46,867 nucleotides of DNA from an uncultured Acidobacteriota bacterium. GTDB taxonomy: Bacteria > Acidobacteriota > Vicinamibacteria > Marinacidobacterales > SMYC01. Location of the stretch: positions 1-46,867 of the forward strand of contig CAMYKY010000021.1 of the NCBI GenBank assembly GCA_947259165.1, read 5' to 3'. The notes below the pieces were generated by a model. The model was not told the origin of the DNA. It saw only the letters and a list, made by a program, of their open reading frames with translations, and did no database searches. The position numbers and the translations under genes are program-made. Below are positions 1 through 8,074 of the stretch, piece after piece; the stretch's first letter is position 1; each line of letters begins with the position of its first letter.

Positions 1-4
1 GGTC

Positions 5-21
5 GGCCGCCAACGGCGGCC
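5..21 (-). terminator. Short GC-rich hairpin downstream of the TPR-cytochrome gene
   Basis: There is a perfect 7-bp inverted repeat (GGCCGCC, 3-nt loop, GGCGGCC) about 47 nt beyond the stop codon of the minus-strand gene that ends at 68. It could be a terminator or attenuator stem for that gene. The window ends before any downstream T-tract could be seen, so this is only a structural call. Confidence 0.25.
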
Positions 22-67
22 GGGTGAGGGGGACAACTCGACGCAATCGTGCGGCTACTCGCAAACA

Positions 68-985
68 TTAGTCGGTGCGCTTGCGCTCGTCGAGGTACGC
101 CACCACGCTCGCGGCCTCGTCATCAGTGAGCCATTGCCAGCCGGCTTCTCTTTGCATCCGGCGCACGGTACGAGCCCACCAGCGCCGATCTTGATCGTGA
201 TCGTAGATACGGTCGTGGCTGTGGCAGCGCGCACATTTCACCTGGAGCAGGTCAGGGCCCGGAGCGGGATCCCCTTGGATAATCGCGGGCACAGCGAGCT
301 CGTTGAGCTCGTCCATGAGATCGCTCGCAACCGCGGAGCCGTACTCTCCTTCTTCCATGTGGAACGCTTCCAGCTCGGCATCACCCAGCACCCCATAGGC
401 AGCGCCAACGAACTTGTGTGCCTTCGAAAGGCGCGGGTGACGCTCCAGAAGCGGGGTGATGAGCGCAATCACGCCGTCCCAGTCTTGCTCCAATGTTAGA
501 AGCCGCGCCACACCCAAAGCAGCAACCGGCTGAACCGGCTCGAGCGCGAGCCCTCGGTCGAGGTGCGTTCGCGCCTCCTCGCGCCGGGCCCACATCAAAT
601 ACAAGTCGCCGAGCTCGGCCCAGAGCTCGGGATCATCTGGGCGGATCTCTAGCGCACGCTGAAACAGAGATTCCGCCGCCTCGTACTCGAAGGCGGTCTT
701 CTCGAGCATCGCGGCGTAGTAAATCCACCGATACTCGTTCGGCGCGAGCTCCCGTGCCAGAGCGTACGACGCTCGACCCTCAGCATGAAATTGATACGCG
801 TGATAGAGCATGCCGAGGCGGCCGATCGACTCCGCGTCGGCGTCCAGTCGAGCCAGAGCGTCGGCTTCGTGAAAACGGGACACCGAGTCGTCGTTCTGAT
901 ACGTGAAGGTCGGAAGACCGGGGAGACGCTCCGCCACCGGATGGCATCCCGAGAGGAGCAGTAGCGATATCGCGACGCGCTTCAC
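68..985 (-). CDS. TPR lipoprotein with C-terminal cytochrome c-type heme motif
   Basis: A 305-aa protein starting at GTG 985. The upstream in-frame extension would run deep into the preceding gene, while this start lies 2 nt after that gene's stop and gives a clean lipoprotein signal (KRVAISLLLLSGC, lipobox LSGC). The middle (about residues 40-200) holds TPR-type helices, for example LFQRALEIRPDDPELWAELGDLYL. Near the C-terminus VKCARCHSH is a CxxCH covalent heme site, followed by a helix ending in ASVVAYLDERK, which resembles the last helix of small class I cytochromes c. A lipid-anchored periplasmic protein that combines protein binding (TPR) with an electron-transfer or sensing heme is inferred. 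It is probably cotranscribed with the FG-GAP lipoprotein. The heme domain is very short (about 60 aa) and I see no obvious distal Met ligand beyond RRMQ. Confidence 0.82.
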   Translation of the reverse strand: MKRVAISLLLLSGCHPVAERLPGLPTFTYQNDDSVSRFHEADALARLDADAESIGRLGMLYHAYQFHAEGRASYALARELAPNEYRWIYYAAMLEKTAFEYEAAESLFQRALEIRPDDPELWAELGDLYLMWARREEARTHLDRGLALEPVQPVAALGVARLLTLEQDWDGVIALITPLLERHPRLSKAHKFVGAAYGVLGDAELEAFHMEEGEYGSAVASDLMDELNELAVPAIIQGDPAPGPDLLQVKCARCHSHDRIYDHDQDRRWWARTVRRMQREAGWQWLTDDEAASVVAYLDERKRTD

Positions 986-987
986 GA

Positions 988-2265
988 CTACCGTTCGGAC
1001 CAGCCGTTTCGCCACCACGTAATCCGGCTCGTCTGATCGAAGGGCTCGTGCGAGTACATGCCTCCCGTGACAACGTCTATCCAACCGTCGCCGTCGAGAT
1101 CTCCTGTGTCGAGAACCACGAGATGCGTCGGCTCCGTGTCGATTGTTCGCAGCGTGAACCCTTGGTCTCCGTCGTTTTCGAACCACGCGATCGACACAGC
1201 CTCGGAGTCGCTCCAGTCGGCGAACATACTCGCGACGAACACATCGAGGTCGCCGTCGTTGTCGGCATCCGCTGCATCCGCCGACATCGCACCGGGAAAA
1301 TCACCCAGCCGATGGTAGACGAAGTCGAGCCCGCCACGGTTTTCTAACCACTGCACCCCGTGCCAAGGACGGGGCAAGGATGGAATGTAGTCGAGGGCGT
1401 CTCCGTTCGTATAGAGAAGGTCGGGGTCCCCATCTTGGTCGAGATCCGCGAGCGACATGCCGCTACTTCCGAAGTCCTCGTTGGTCGCGCCATAAGCGAT
1501 GTGAGACTCGAAGCTGCCCTTGCCGTCGTTTTCGAAGACGTAGATCTGCTCCCACGTCTGCGACACGAGCGCGGTAATGTCGAGATCTCCGTCGCCGTCC
1601 ATATCGGCGACGGGCACGTGGATCGTCCCGGGCAAGTTCAGGAGCATATGACTCTCGAACACAAATCCGCCCTGGTTCTCCATCCAGCGGATTTCTCCCT
1701 GGTCGTATCCGAACTGCCCGACGGCGAGGTCCACGTCACCATCTCCATCGAAATCACCGGGTTGGATGTCCGTAACTCGAGCCACCCCATCGACCAACGC
1801 GTGGTGCTCGAACGTTTCGTCCCCCCGGTTCTCGAGAAGGGTGACCGTGCCGATCTTCTCGTTGCTCGGCCGGATTTGTCCCATCTCCGCGATGAGCAAG
1901 TCGATGTCACCATCCAAATCGATATCGCTCGGCGTCACGTGCGCTGGTGCGAGAACGAGGGAGCTCAACGCCGTCTCGGTGAACGTCCCCGCCGGAGACT
2001 GTCGGATCCACGCGACTTGGTTTTTGGTCACGTCGCAAAGGACGACATCGAGCAGACCATCTTCGTCGAGGTCCACGAAGGTCAAGTTGGCAATCCACGG
2101 GGGCGTCGCCGGCGGCGGGTCGCCAATGGTCGTTTTCTCGAGAAAGTCGATTCGCTCGCCAACGTTGGTGGTGGGCGTTTCGTCGACCACTTCGGGGGGC
2201 GGCTCTCCCCCACAGCTACACACAAGGGCGGTCAGTCCCAGAGCCGTCAAGATGCGTTTGTCCAT
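988..2265 (-). CDS. FG-GAP/VCBS repeat lipoprotein
   Basis: 425 aa with a lipoprotein signal (LTALVCSC). The rest is a seven-bladed propeller-type repeat protein. Seven calcium-binding D-x-D-x-D-G blocks are visible: DLDEDGLLD, DIDLDGDID, DFDGDGDVD, DMDGDGDLD, DLDQDGDPD, DADNDGDLD and DLDGDGWID. These are typical of FG-GAP/VCBS (integrin alpha-like) repeats. Such proteins are exported and bind ligands or partners rather than catalyse. The gene is first in a two-gene operon, with the heme-TPR lipoprotein starting 2 nt after its stop, so the two are probably translationally coupled. The ligand is unknown. Confidence 0.85.
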   Translation of the reverse strand: MDKRILTALGLTALVCSCGGEPPPEVVDETPTTNVGERIDFLEKTTIGDPPPATPPWIANLTFVDLDEDGLLDVVLCDVTKNQVAWIRQSPAGTFTETALSSLVLAPAHVTPSDIDLDGDIDLLIAEMGQIRPSNEKIGTVTLLENRGDETFEHHALVDGVARVTDIQPGDFDGDGDVDLAVGQFGYDQGEIRWMENQGGFVFESHMLLNLPGTIHVPVADMDGDGDLDITALVSQTWEQIYVFENDGKGSFESHIAYGATNEDFGSSGMSLADLDQDGDPDLLYTNGDALDYIPSLPRPWHGVQWLENRGGLDFVYHRLGDFPGAMSADAADADNDGDLDVFVASMFADWSDSEAVSIAWFENDGDQGFTLRTIDTEPTHLVVLDTGDLDGDGWIDVVTGGMYSHEPFDQTSRITWWRNGWSER

Positions 2266-2357
2266 ACGTGGATCCTAACCCGAGCACGGGATCCGATGTC
2301 GTCCTAAACGACAGGAGAATCAGGACTCAGGCAGAATCCGTCTGTGGCTCCGGCCGG

Positions 2358-3284
2358 CTAGACGACCAGCTCATGTTCGAAGGGGCAATCTCCGCGACAT
2401 TGGAAGAGTCCCTCTGAGCGATATTTCTGATAACCATCCGGAAGGATGGTCACGACGGTCTCGAACCGCTCCTTGAGCTTTTGCGCGGCGAGAAAGTTGG
2501 CCCCGGAGGAGATGCCCACGCACAAGGCGAACGCGGCCGATAGGTAGAGCGCGGCGTCTTTGGCGTCGCCGCTCTCGACGCAGATCACTTCGTCGATCGC
2601 AGACGAGAGGCCTCCGCGACCGTCGCTCGCGATTGCCGGAATGAACCCATCCCCGATCCCGTAGATACCGTGCACTCCTGGCTTGCCCCCGCTCATGACC
2701 GGGGATTCCGCGGGCTCGACGGCGATGAGCCTTGCCTCCGGATAAACCTCCCGGATAGCTTCCCCGACGCCCATCAACGTTCCACCGGTGCCGACCCCGG
2801 CGACGAACGCGTCGATGGGAGCGTCGGTGTGCTTCGGCAGTTGCCGCAACAGCTCCACGCCCGTCGTACGACGATGGCATTCAACGTTCAATGGATTCGA
2901 GAACTGATCCGGATTGAAGGTGCCAGGCTTCATCGCCAGCTCGTCTCTGACCGCGGCTGCTTCCGCGAAACTGCCCTCCTCGGAAACCGAGACGAGCGTC
3001 GCGCCGAGCTCAGTGATGATCTGCTTGCGCTCTTCGGTCATGTTCTCGGGCATAACGATCGTCACTTCGTGACCTCGCTCGCGCCCAAAATACGACAGCG
3101 CGATGCCGGTATTGCCGCTCGTCGCCTCGACGATCCGGTCTCCCTCGTGCAACAGACCGCGCTTCTTGCTCTCGTCGAGAATGTAGGTGGCGATCCGGTC
3201 TTTGATGCTCCCGCAAGGATTCGTGCATTCGAGCTTCGCGAAAATGCCCTCGACCGACAGCATCGGTGAATTGCCTACAGTCAC
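2358..3284 (-). CDS. Cysteine synthase/cystathionine beta-synthase family PLP enzyme
   Basis: 308 aa. The GTG at 3284 is preferred because GGAGGAGG lies about 10 nt upstream and VGNSPML is the usual family N-terminus; the frame stays open further upstream but is not family-like. It is a fold type II PLP enzyme: PLP lysine in CGSIKDR, phosphate-cofactor loop SGNTGIA, the substrate-side loop GVGTGGTLMGVG and the C-terminal GISSGAN. The expected reaction is beta-replacement on O-acetylserine or a related activated serine, giving cysteine or a derivative, in the cytoplasm. The tail ends in FQCRGDCPFEHE, a Cys-x4-Cys pair I do not associate with classic CysK, so a CysK-like paralogue with thiol or metal regulation is possible. 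No cysE or sulfate-assimilation gene lies nearby. Confidence 0.88.
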   Translation of the reverse strand: MTVGNSPMLSVEGIFAKLECTNPCGSIKDRIATYILDESKKRGLLHEGDRIVEATSGNTGIALSYFGRERGHEVTIVMPENMTEERKQIITELGATLVSVSEEGSFAEAAAVRDELAMKPGTFNPDQFSNPLNVECHRRTTGVELLRQLPKHTDAPIDAFVAGVGTGGTLMGVGEAIREVYPEARLIAVEPAESPVMSGGKPGVHGIYGIGDGFIPAIASDGRGGLSSAIDEVICVESGDAKDAALYLSAAFALCVGISSGANFLAAQKLKERFETVVTILPDGYQKYRSEGLFQCRGDCPFEHELVV

Positions 3285-3452
3285 TAAGGTGCGCCTCCTC
3301 CCCCACGTTCTGTGTCCAATGGCGCAAAAAGAACAACACTCATAGCGCCTCAATCGGTGTCATTCTGGAGTGGTGCAAGAACCAGGCCGCTTGCTTCTCT
3401 CAGAACGGGCGATAGGCCCCAGGCAACCGGAGGCTCGACGAGGCGGGAGAGC

Positions 3453-4388
3453 CTACTCCTCCAGGGCAGCCAGGAGCGCTTCGTTGCCTTCGGACTCGAT
3501 GAACGTGTCGAACTCGAGAAAGTAGTTCTCGGGATCGTACGCAACGAAAGCGCGAACGAAGCCTTCCTCGACTACCTCCTGGTGGCGCAGCTCGAGTTTT
3601 TCCGCCGCCTCCTGGCGTTTCATGTGCGCGAGCCAGCCGTCCACGTCGGTCGTCAAGAACGACACCGTGATGGCCTTGTCCGGCGTCGCCTGATGCATTC
3701 CTTTTTCTCCGGAGACCAGGCCGATGAAACCCGTTGCCGAGGTCGGGTAGAGCTTCGCCCAGCCTTGGTCCACCATGAGCTCCAATCCCATGACGTCTTC
3801 GTAGAACCGCTCTGCTGCGGCCAGGTCGTCATAGTAGGTCCACAAGACCGTAGCCTTGAAGCCCAGCTCCGGCGGACCGGCGCTCGTCGTGCGGCTCTTC
3901 GCCGCGTCGAGCACCGGGATGAGCTTGACGTTTTCGGCGTGCGGGTTGAAACGCTCGAATTCGAGATAGTAGCCCTCGGGATCGTAGGCGACGAAACCGT
4001 CGTGGGGCCGTCCTTCCGCGACCTTCAACTCACCGCGCATGGGAACTTCCTGGGACACGAGATAGTCGTACCACGCTTCGAGCTCATCGGTGATGAGAGC
4101 GATCGCCACCGCCTTCGGCTCGTCCGTCGTGTGCATCCCCGACTCGGCGGCGACGAGAGTCAAATAGGATGTGTCGGCAACTCGCAGAATCTTCGCGAAT
4201 TCGTAGTCAGCGACGACCTCGAGTCCGAGGACATCCGTGTAAAACGTCGAAGCTTCCTCGACATTGTCGTAATAGAAAAAGGCATTGTTCGCGATGATAT
4301 CGGGCATTGTCGGTACCACGTCCTCCATCGGCCGTGAGCAAGCGGATACCAGTAAGAGCGCGACGAGAATCTTCCCTATCAACCTCAT
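3453..4388 (-). CDS. Lipoprotein with two tandem VOC (glyoxalase-fold) domains
   Basis: 311 aa starting with a lipoprotein signal (ILVALLLVSACS). Two homologous VOC modules follow, about residues 30-150 and 165-300. Each carries the same pattern: an N-terminal beta strand, a FYxDVLGLE / FYEDVMGLEL helix and a C-terminal FVAYDPEGYYLEFERF / FVAYDPENYFLEFDTF strand. The tandem pair would form one complete VOC barrel. The family includes glyoxalases, dioxygenases and small-molecule-binding immunity proteins. I cannot assign a substrate. Export to the periplasm by lipid anchor is unusual for a detoxifying VOC enzyme and favours a binding or extracytoplasmic resistance role. It stands alone between the cysteine synthase-like gene and a repeat element. 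Confidence 0.83.
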   Translation of the reverse strand: MRLIGKILVALLLVSACSRPMEDVVPTMPDIIANNAFFYYDNVEEASTFYTDVLGLEVVADYEFAKILRVADTSYLTLVAAESGMHTTDEPKAVAIALITDELEAWYDYLVSQEVPMRGELKVAEGRPHDGFVAYDPEGYYLEFERFNPHAENVKLIPVLDAAKSRTTSAGPPELGFKATVLWTYYDDLAAAERFYEDVMGLELMVDQGWAKLYPTSATGFIGLVSGEKGMHQATPDKAITVSFLTTDVDGWLAHMKRQEAAEKLELRHQEVVEEGFVRAFVAYDPENYFLEFDTFIESEGNEALLAALEE

Positions 4389-4443
4389 TTAGGAACTCCT
4401 GATCGTGACGATGTACGACGAACGCCGACGCGCTCTACTGAGT

Positions 4444-4632
4444 CTAGTGGACTGTAACAGATATTCGTTGCGCAAATCGCGAGGTCATTTTGGGGGCTGG
4501 CAAGGCGTGATGACGACGGTATATCTGGATATTTGCCGCCTTCCGCAGCGAGCTTGTCGAGCGGAGGGCAAGGCCGAAGGCCGAACTGCAACTAATGCTC
4601 GAGAACGCAGCCAGCGCGCAAAAGGGCACTAG
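4444..4632. repeat. Dispersed modular repeat, copy A
   Basis: A non-coding element of about 189 bp bounded by CTAGTG and CACTAG, so CTAG could be a 4-bp target duplication or part of a terminal inverted repeat. Its left module (4447-4485) recurs inverted at 13530-13568. Its middle module (about 4474-4538) recurs in diverged form at 11070-11130. Its right module (4554-4626) recurs at 13457-13529. The right end supplies the stop codon of the minus-strand membrane protein gene (4629-4631). No transposase is encoded. It looks like a MITE-type or similar non-autonomous element. Confidence 0.75.
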
Positions 4633-5081
4633 CCATTGCGCGACGGAATGAACCCTCCCAGTGCCCAACCGACCGAGCCGGTGATGACACCAACAATCGT
4701 GTTGATCACGACGCCGGCAGCACGGGCGCCTGCCGCTTCGCCCAAGCCGACCTCACGCGCCTCGCCAACAATCGCCATCGGATCACTGAAGTGCGTCGAT
4801 AGGCCGAGCAGATAGGAGAGCATCGTCGCGCCAAAAATCAGAAGCTGAGCGAACAACGCGATGGACGCGCCGGTCTTCGCTGCATCTCCGACACCCTGCC
4901 CGCGATACGCGCGCGTGATCGCGCCCCAGATCAAACACAGATGTGCGGTCATCGGCACCATCGCAAAGAGCCGGTTGCCGAGATCGTAGGAGCCGCCGAG
5001 CGCGCCCACGACGAGTTTGCCGACGAAGAACAAACCCAACAAGAGCATGGGCAGACGAATGAGCTCGAGTCTTTCTTTCAT
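4629..5081 (-). CDS. Small multi-pass membrane protein, unknown function
   Basis: 150 aa starting at ATG with an AAGGGAG ribosome site. Four hydrophobic segments are visible: about residues 9-28, 40-56, 72-94 and 122-142. The last is rich in Gly and Ala (VVINTIVGVITGSVGWALGG). I recognise no catalytic motif. The C-terminus is SRNG and its stop codon falls inside the right end of repeat copy A, so the original C-terminus may have been altered by the element. A hypothetical integral membrane protein is as far as the sequence goes. Confidence 0.65.
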   Translation of the reverse strand: MKERLELIRLPMLLLGLFFVGKLVVGALGGSYDLGNRLFAMVPMTAHLCLIWGAITRAYRGQGVGDAAKTGASIALFAQLLIFGATMLSYLLGLSTHFSDPMAIVGEAREVGLGEAAGARAAGVVINTIVGVITGSVGWALGGFIPSRNG

Positions 5082-5198
5082 TGCAACACTCCCTTTGACG
5101 TCGCGTTGCGCGAGTCGCGGGATAATAAACTACCGAATCCAAATGGTCCAACGGCACGGCCGGAATCGGTCGAAATCGGCCGGAATCGGAGCGATGAG

Positions 5199-5978
5199 CT
5201 AGGGCACGAGCACAGCGCCCTCGCCGCGCGCAGCAGCGAGCTGCTGGGCGCGCTCCAGGATGAGGTCGCGACGGACCAGAAGGGCGCGAAGACGAGCGTC
5301 GCTCACCCATTCGCCCAAGTGGGTCTTCAACATGTCGAAATCTAGCGACTCGAGTTTCGCCAGTACCGCACGAGAGAAGTGGTCGAGACTGTCGTCGATA
5401 AGCTCCTCATCGGTGCGAAACGCGCGGGAGCTGTCAATCGCCCACAGACGCCACTCGGGATCGATGAGATTGTTGCGCGCGTTCTTGTAATCGACATCAA
5501 AGGCCAAATAGCGAAACAGCTTCACGTTGTAGACCTGACGATTCCATCGCAGCAGATCAGGTGGCTCGATGTTCTGCTCCCGGCGATCGAAATCGGTCAT
5601 CGCATCATCGATCCAGAGTTGGAGAGCACCGGGTTCTCCACGAAACCGACGCTCAACCGTCGGCGGCACCAGATCGGTCCCTATGAGTTTGTCGAGCTCA
5701 TAAGCTGCAATCTCACAACGATAGCTGTCACTGAAGTTTCGCTCGATCGTTCCATCGGCAAAGCGCGTGATGCCGGATCGCAGAATGTCGACGTTCTTCC
5801 ACGACGCCGAAAGCGTCACGTTGCCGTCGCTGAGCTCGAGCTTCATCGGGCGGGTCACACCAACAGGGATGTCCTCGTGGGAGACGATCTTCGCCGTCGC
5901 CAGAAACGACTCGATATCGTGCGACTCGAGCGAGGCCTGCGCGCCAATCGTCAATGCGAATATCAATATCGCGTCCAT
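5199..5978 (-). CDS. Exported kinase-like fold protein (PI3/4K- or HipA-like)
   Basis: 259 aa. I chose ATG 5978 because it begins a signal peptide (MDAILIFALTIGAQA); further upstream the frame runs into the divergent nhaC promoter region. The remainder has the arrangement of the uncharacterised SCO1664/FAM20-like kinase-fold group: a beta-rich N-lobe with SASWKNVD (candidate nucleotide lysine), then YRCEIAAYELDKLIGTDLVPPTVER, then GALQLWIDD, a catalytic-loop-like DVDYKNARNNL (Asp and Asn in place), and a DFG-like metal loop AIDSSRAF. Known relatives of this superfamily phosphorylate lipids, proteins or sugars. An exported version would need extracytoplasmic ATP or may be a pseudokinase. The gene is divergent from nhaC. 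Family assignment rests on motif order only. Confidence 0.6.
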   Translation of the reverse strand: MDAILIFALTIGAQASLESHDIESFLATAKIVSHEDIPVGVTRPMKLELSDGNVTLSASWKNVDILRSGITRFADGTIERNFSDSYRCEIAAYELDKLIGTDLVPPTVERRFRGEPGALQLWIDDAMTDFDRREQNIEPPDLLRWNRQVYNVKLFRYLAFDVDYKNARNNLIDPEWRLWAIDSSRAFRTDEELIDDSLDHFSRAVLAKLESLDFDMLKTHLGEWVSDARLRALLVRRDLILERAQQLAAARGEGAVLVP

Positions 5979-6069
5979 CTGCGGAGTATAGATCCACTTG
6001 CCCTTGACAGCGAACGTCGTCCGGAAGCACACTCGCGACGCGCCGCGCGCGAATTGAGAGCATTCAAGG

Positions 6070-7482
6070 ATGTTTGGAGCTTTGTCGCTACTGCCTCCGC
6101 TTTTCGCGATCGGTCTAGCCATCTGGACCAAACAAGTCTACTTGGCCCTCATGACGGGGATCTGGCTCGGCTGGACGATCATGGGCGGCTGGAACCCCCT
6201 CATCGGGTTCATCGACTCGGTTGAAGCGCTCGCCGATGTCTTCCAGGACGGCGAGCGCACGCGCATCGTGATGGTGAGCATCATGATTGGCGCGCTTCTC
6301 ACGTTCGTCCAGTACTCGGGCGGTATGAAGGGGTTCATTGATTGGGTCTCGCGTCGCGGGCACGTCTCCACACGCCGCTCGGCGGGTGTTCTGGCATGGG
6401 CCCTCGGGTTTTTCATCTTCGTCGAGTCCGTCATTGGCGTTCTCGTCTCGGGGACGATCACACGACCGCTCTTCGATAAGCTCGAGGGGTCACGGGAAAA
6501 GCTCGCGTACGTGCTCGATTCGACGTGTGCTCCGAAAGCGATCCTGCTTCCGCTGAACACCTGGGGCGCGTACGTAATCGGGATCCTCGCCGCCCAGAAC
6601 GTCGAGAGCCCGGTTGGGACTCTCGTCGCATCGATCCCTCTCAACCTCTACGCGATTCTCGCGATCGCGGGCGCGCTCTTCGTGGTTCTAGCGGACTGGA
6701 ATATCGGTCCGATGAAAACAGCCGAGACCCGCGTCCGAGAGAACGGCAAGCTCTTGCGCGACGGGGCAGAGCCGCTCGTCGCCGCCGATGCCCTCATGAT
6801 CGACCCGAAAGAGGGTGCGCCCACACGCACGCTGAACATGGTGCTCCCCATAGTCGCCGTGATCATCGCGGTCCCTACGCTTCTGTACGTCACGGGTGAT
6901 GGGAACCTCATGCAAGGCTCGGGCACCGACTCGGCTTTCTACGGGATTGTCATCGGGCTGCTGGCCGGCGGGCTTGCCTACCGAGCACAGGGAATCCTCA
7001 CATTGAACGAAATCGTCGACATGTTCATGAAGGGTGTGGGGGCACTCGTTCCTGTCGGGGTGTTGCTCGTGCTAGCGTTTGCGATTGGCGACGTCTGCCG
7101 CGATCTCGGAACGGGCGCGTACGTAGCGCAAATCGCGCAGCAGGGTTTTCCTCCCGCACTCGTCCCAGCGACGCTCTTCATTCTTTCAGGCTTCATCGCG
7201 TTTTCGACCGGGACCTCGTTCGGCACCTGGGCGATCATGATCCCGATCGCGGTGCCCATGGCACTGACGCTCGAGCTCAATTTGACGTTGCTCGTCGCGG
7301 CCGTTCTGGGTGGCGGGATTTTCGGAGACCACTGCTCTCCCATCTCCGATTCCACCATCGTCTCGTCAATGGCCGCGTGCACCGACCACATCGATCACGT
7401 GCGCACCCAGTTACCGTACGCGCTCATTGCCGCGGGTGTCACGGTCGTTCTCTATCTCGTGCTAGGCCTCGTTCTCCGCTAG
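6070..7482 (+). CDS. NhaC-family Na+/H+ antiporter
   Basis: 470 aa with about 11-12 hydrophobic segments. Family signatures are present: FVESVIGVLVSGTITRPL in the first half, STCAPKAILLPLNTWGAY in the middle, and GGGIFGDHCSPISDSTIVSS near the C-terminus, with FSTGTSFGTWAIMIPIA preceding it. These are hallmark regions of NhaC-type exchangers, which trade cytoplasmic Na+ (sometimes coupled to an organic acid) for protons in the inner membrane. It begins 91 bp from the divergent kinase-fold gene and is followed 41 bp later by a small VOC protein. Partner ion and substrate cannot be read from the sequence. Confidence 0.9.
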   Translation: MFGALSLLPPLFAIGLAIWTKQVYLALMTGIWLGWTIMGGWNPLIGFIDSVEALADVFQDGERTRIVMVSIMIGALLTFVQYSGGMKGFIDWVSRRGHVSTRRSAGVLAWALGFFIFVESVIGVLVSGTITRPLFDKLEGSREKLAYVLDSTCAPKAILLPLNTWGAYVIGILAAQNVESPVGTLVASIPLNLYAILAIAGALFVVLADWNIGPMKTAETRVRENGKLLRDGAEPLVAADALMIDPKEGAPTRTLNMVLPIVAVIIAVPTLLYVTGDGNLMQGSGTDSAFYGIVIGLLAGGLAYRAQGILTLNEIVDMFMKGVGALVPVGVLLVLAFAIGDVCRDLGTGAYVAQIAQQGFPPALVPATLFILSGFIAFSTGTSFGTWAIMIPIAVPMALTLELNLTLLVAAVLGGGIFGDHCSPISDSTIVSSMAACTDHIDHVRTQLPYALIAAGVTVVLYLVLGLVLR

Positions 7483-7523
7483 ACGTGTTCGGACGGGCCG
7501 TAGTAGACAACACCGGAGGGATC

Positions 7524-7952
7524 ATGCGACATGCGTTCTTTTGTCTTACCCTGTTGGCGACCCTGGTTGTCGGGAGATCGCAGGAGCGTTACGTGCCTTC
7601 CTCCGAGCAGCTCGTCGTCGAGCTCTTCGTGCGGGATCTGGGTCGGTCGATCGCGTTCTATCGCGACCTCGGCTTCGAGTTCGTACGCCGTGACGACGAG
7701 TTCGCGGAGGTCTCGTGGGAGGGCCATCTGTTCTTTCTCGACGCCTCGCAGCCAGCGCCCGAGCTCAGCTCACCCGCGGCCAACGTTCGCGTCATGGTGC
7801 CCGACGTCGACATTCATTGGGAAAAGGCGACGGCCGCCGGAGCCCGGGTACGACGACCGATTGACGACCGCTACTACGGATTGCGCGACTTCACCATCCT
7901 CGACCCCGACGGCTTCGGTATCCGCTTCGCCACCCGCCTCCAAGCTCGATAG
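7524..7952 (+). CDS. Exported single-domain VOC protein
   Basis: 142 aa starting at ATG 7524 behind a strong GGAGGG site. The frame is open upstream, but that part overlaps nhaC in another frame and is not protein-like. MRHAFFCLTLLATLVVGRSQ is a signal peptide. A single VOC module follows: VELFVRDLGRSIAFYRDLGFEF, FFLDAS, ANVRVMVPDVD, and the closing strand FTILDPDGFGIRFA. One module usually dimerises to make the active barrel. The pattern of a binding or detoxifying protein outside the cytoplasm repeats that of the tandem VOC lipoprotein at 3453-4388. The substrate is unknown. It may be read through from nhaC. Confidence 0.78.
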   Translation: MRHAFFCLTLLATLVVGRSQERYVPSSEQLVVELFVRDLGRSIAFYRDLGFEFVRRDDEFAEVSWEGHLFFLDASQPAPELSSPAANVRVMVPDVDIHWEKATAAGARVRRPIDDRYYGLRDFTILDPDGFGIRFATRLQAR

Positions 7953-7971
7953 CGAGGCTGGAAAACGACTC

Positions 7972-8064
7972 AACGCAAAAGCGCCAAGGCGCAGAGACGC
8001 AAAGCGAGCTCGACGCGATCTGGCCGTAGTATCGTTCGGGCGGTCTTCTTGGCGCCTTCGCGTT
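7972..8064. repeat. Inverted-repeat element with GCGCCAAGGCGC-type arms
   Basis: The left arm AACGCAAAAGCGCCAAG (7972-7988) is matched by the right arm CTTGGCGCCTTCGCGTT (8048-8064), 15 of 17 bases complementary. The left arm continues into GCGCAGAGACGCAAAG. Sequences of this kind occur as dispersed intergenic repeats in unrelated genomes. Here the element fills the gap between two convergent genes (stop at 7952, stop at 8075), so as RNA it could also end transcription from both sides, although no T-tract follows. Confidence 0.6.
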
Positions 8065-8074
8065 AGTTTCTTCT

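Noticed and set aside
1360..2307. Open frame antisense to the FG-GAP gene
   Set aside because: Mirrors the repeated Asp-Gly codons of the sense gene; the sense strand has a lipobox and seven clear repeats.
4444..4668. Short minus-strand frame (FCALAAFSSISCSSAFGLAL) within repeat copy A, also seen in copy B
   Set aside because: The same peptide appears only because the repeat is copied; no start or ribosome site of its own, and it is disrupted between copies.
6004..6032. TTGACA upstream of nhaC as a promoter -35 box
   Set aside because: At a 17-bp spacing the -10 position reads GCACAC, so it is not supported.
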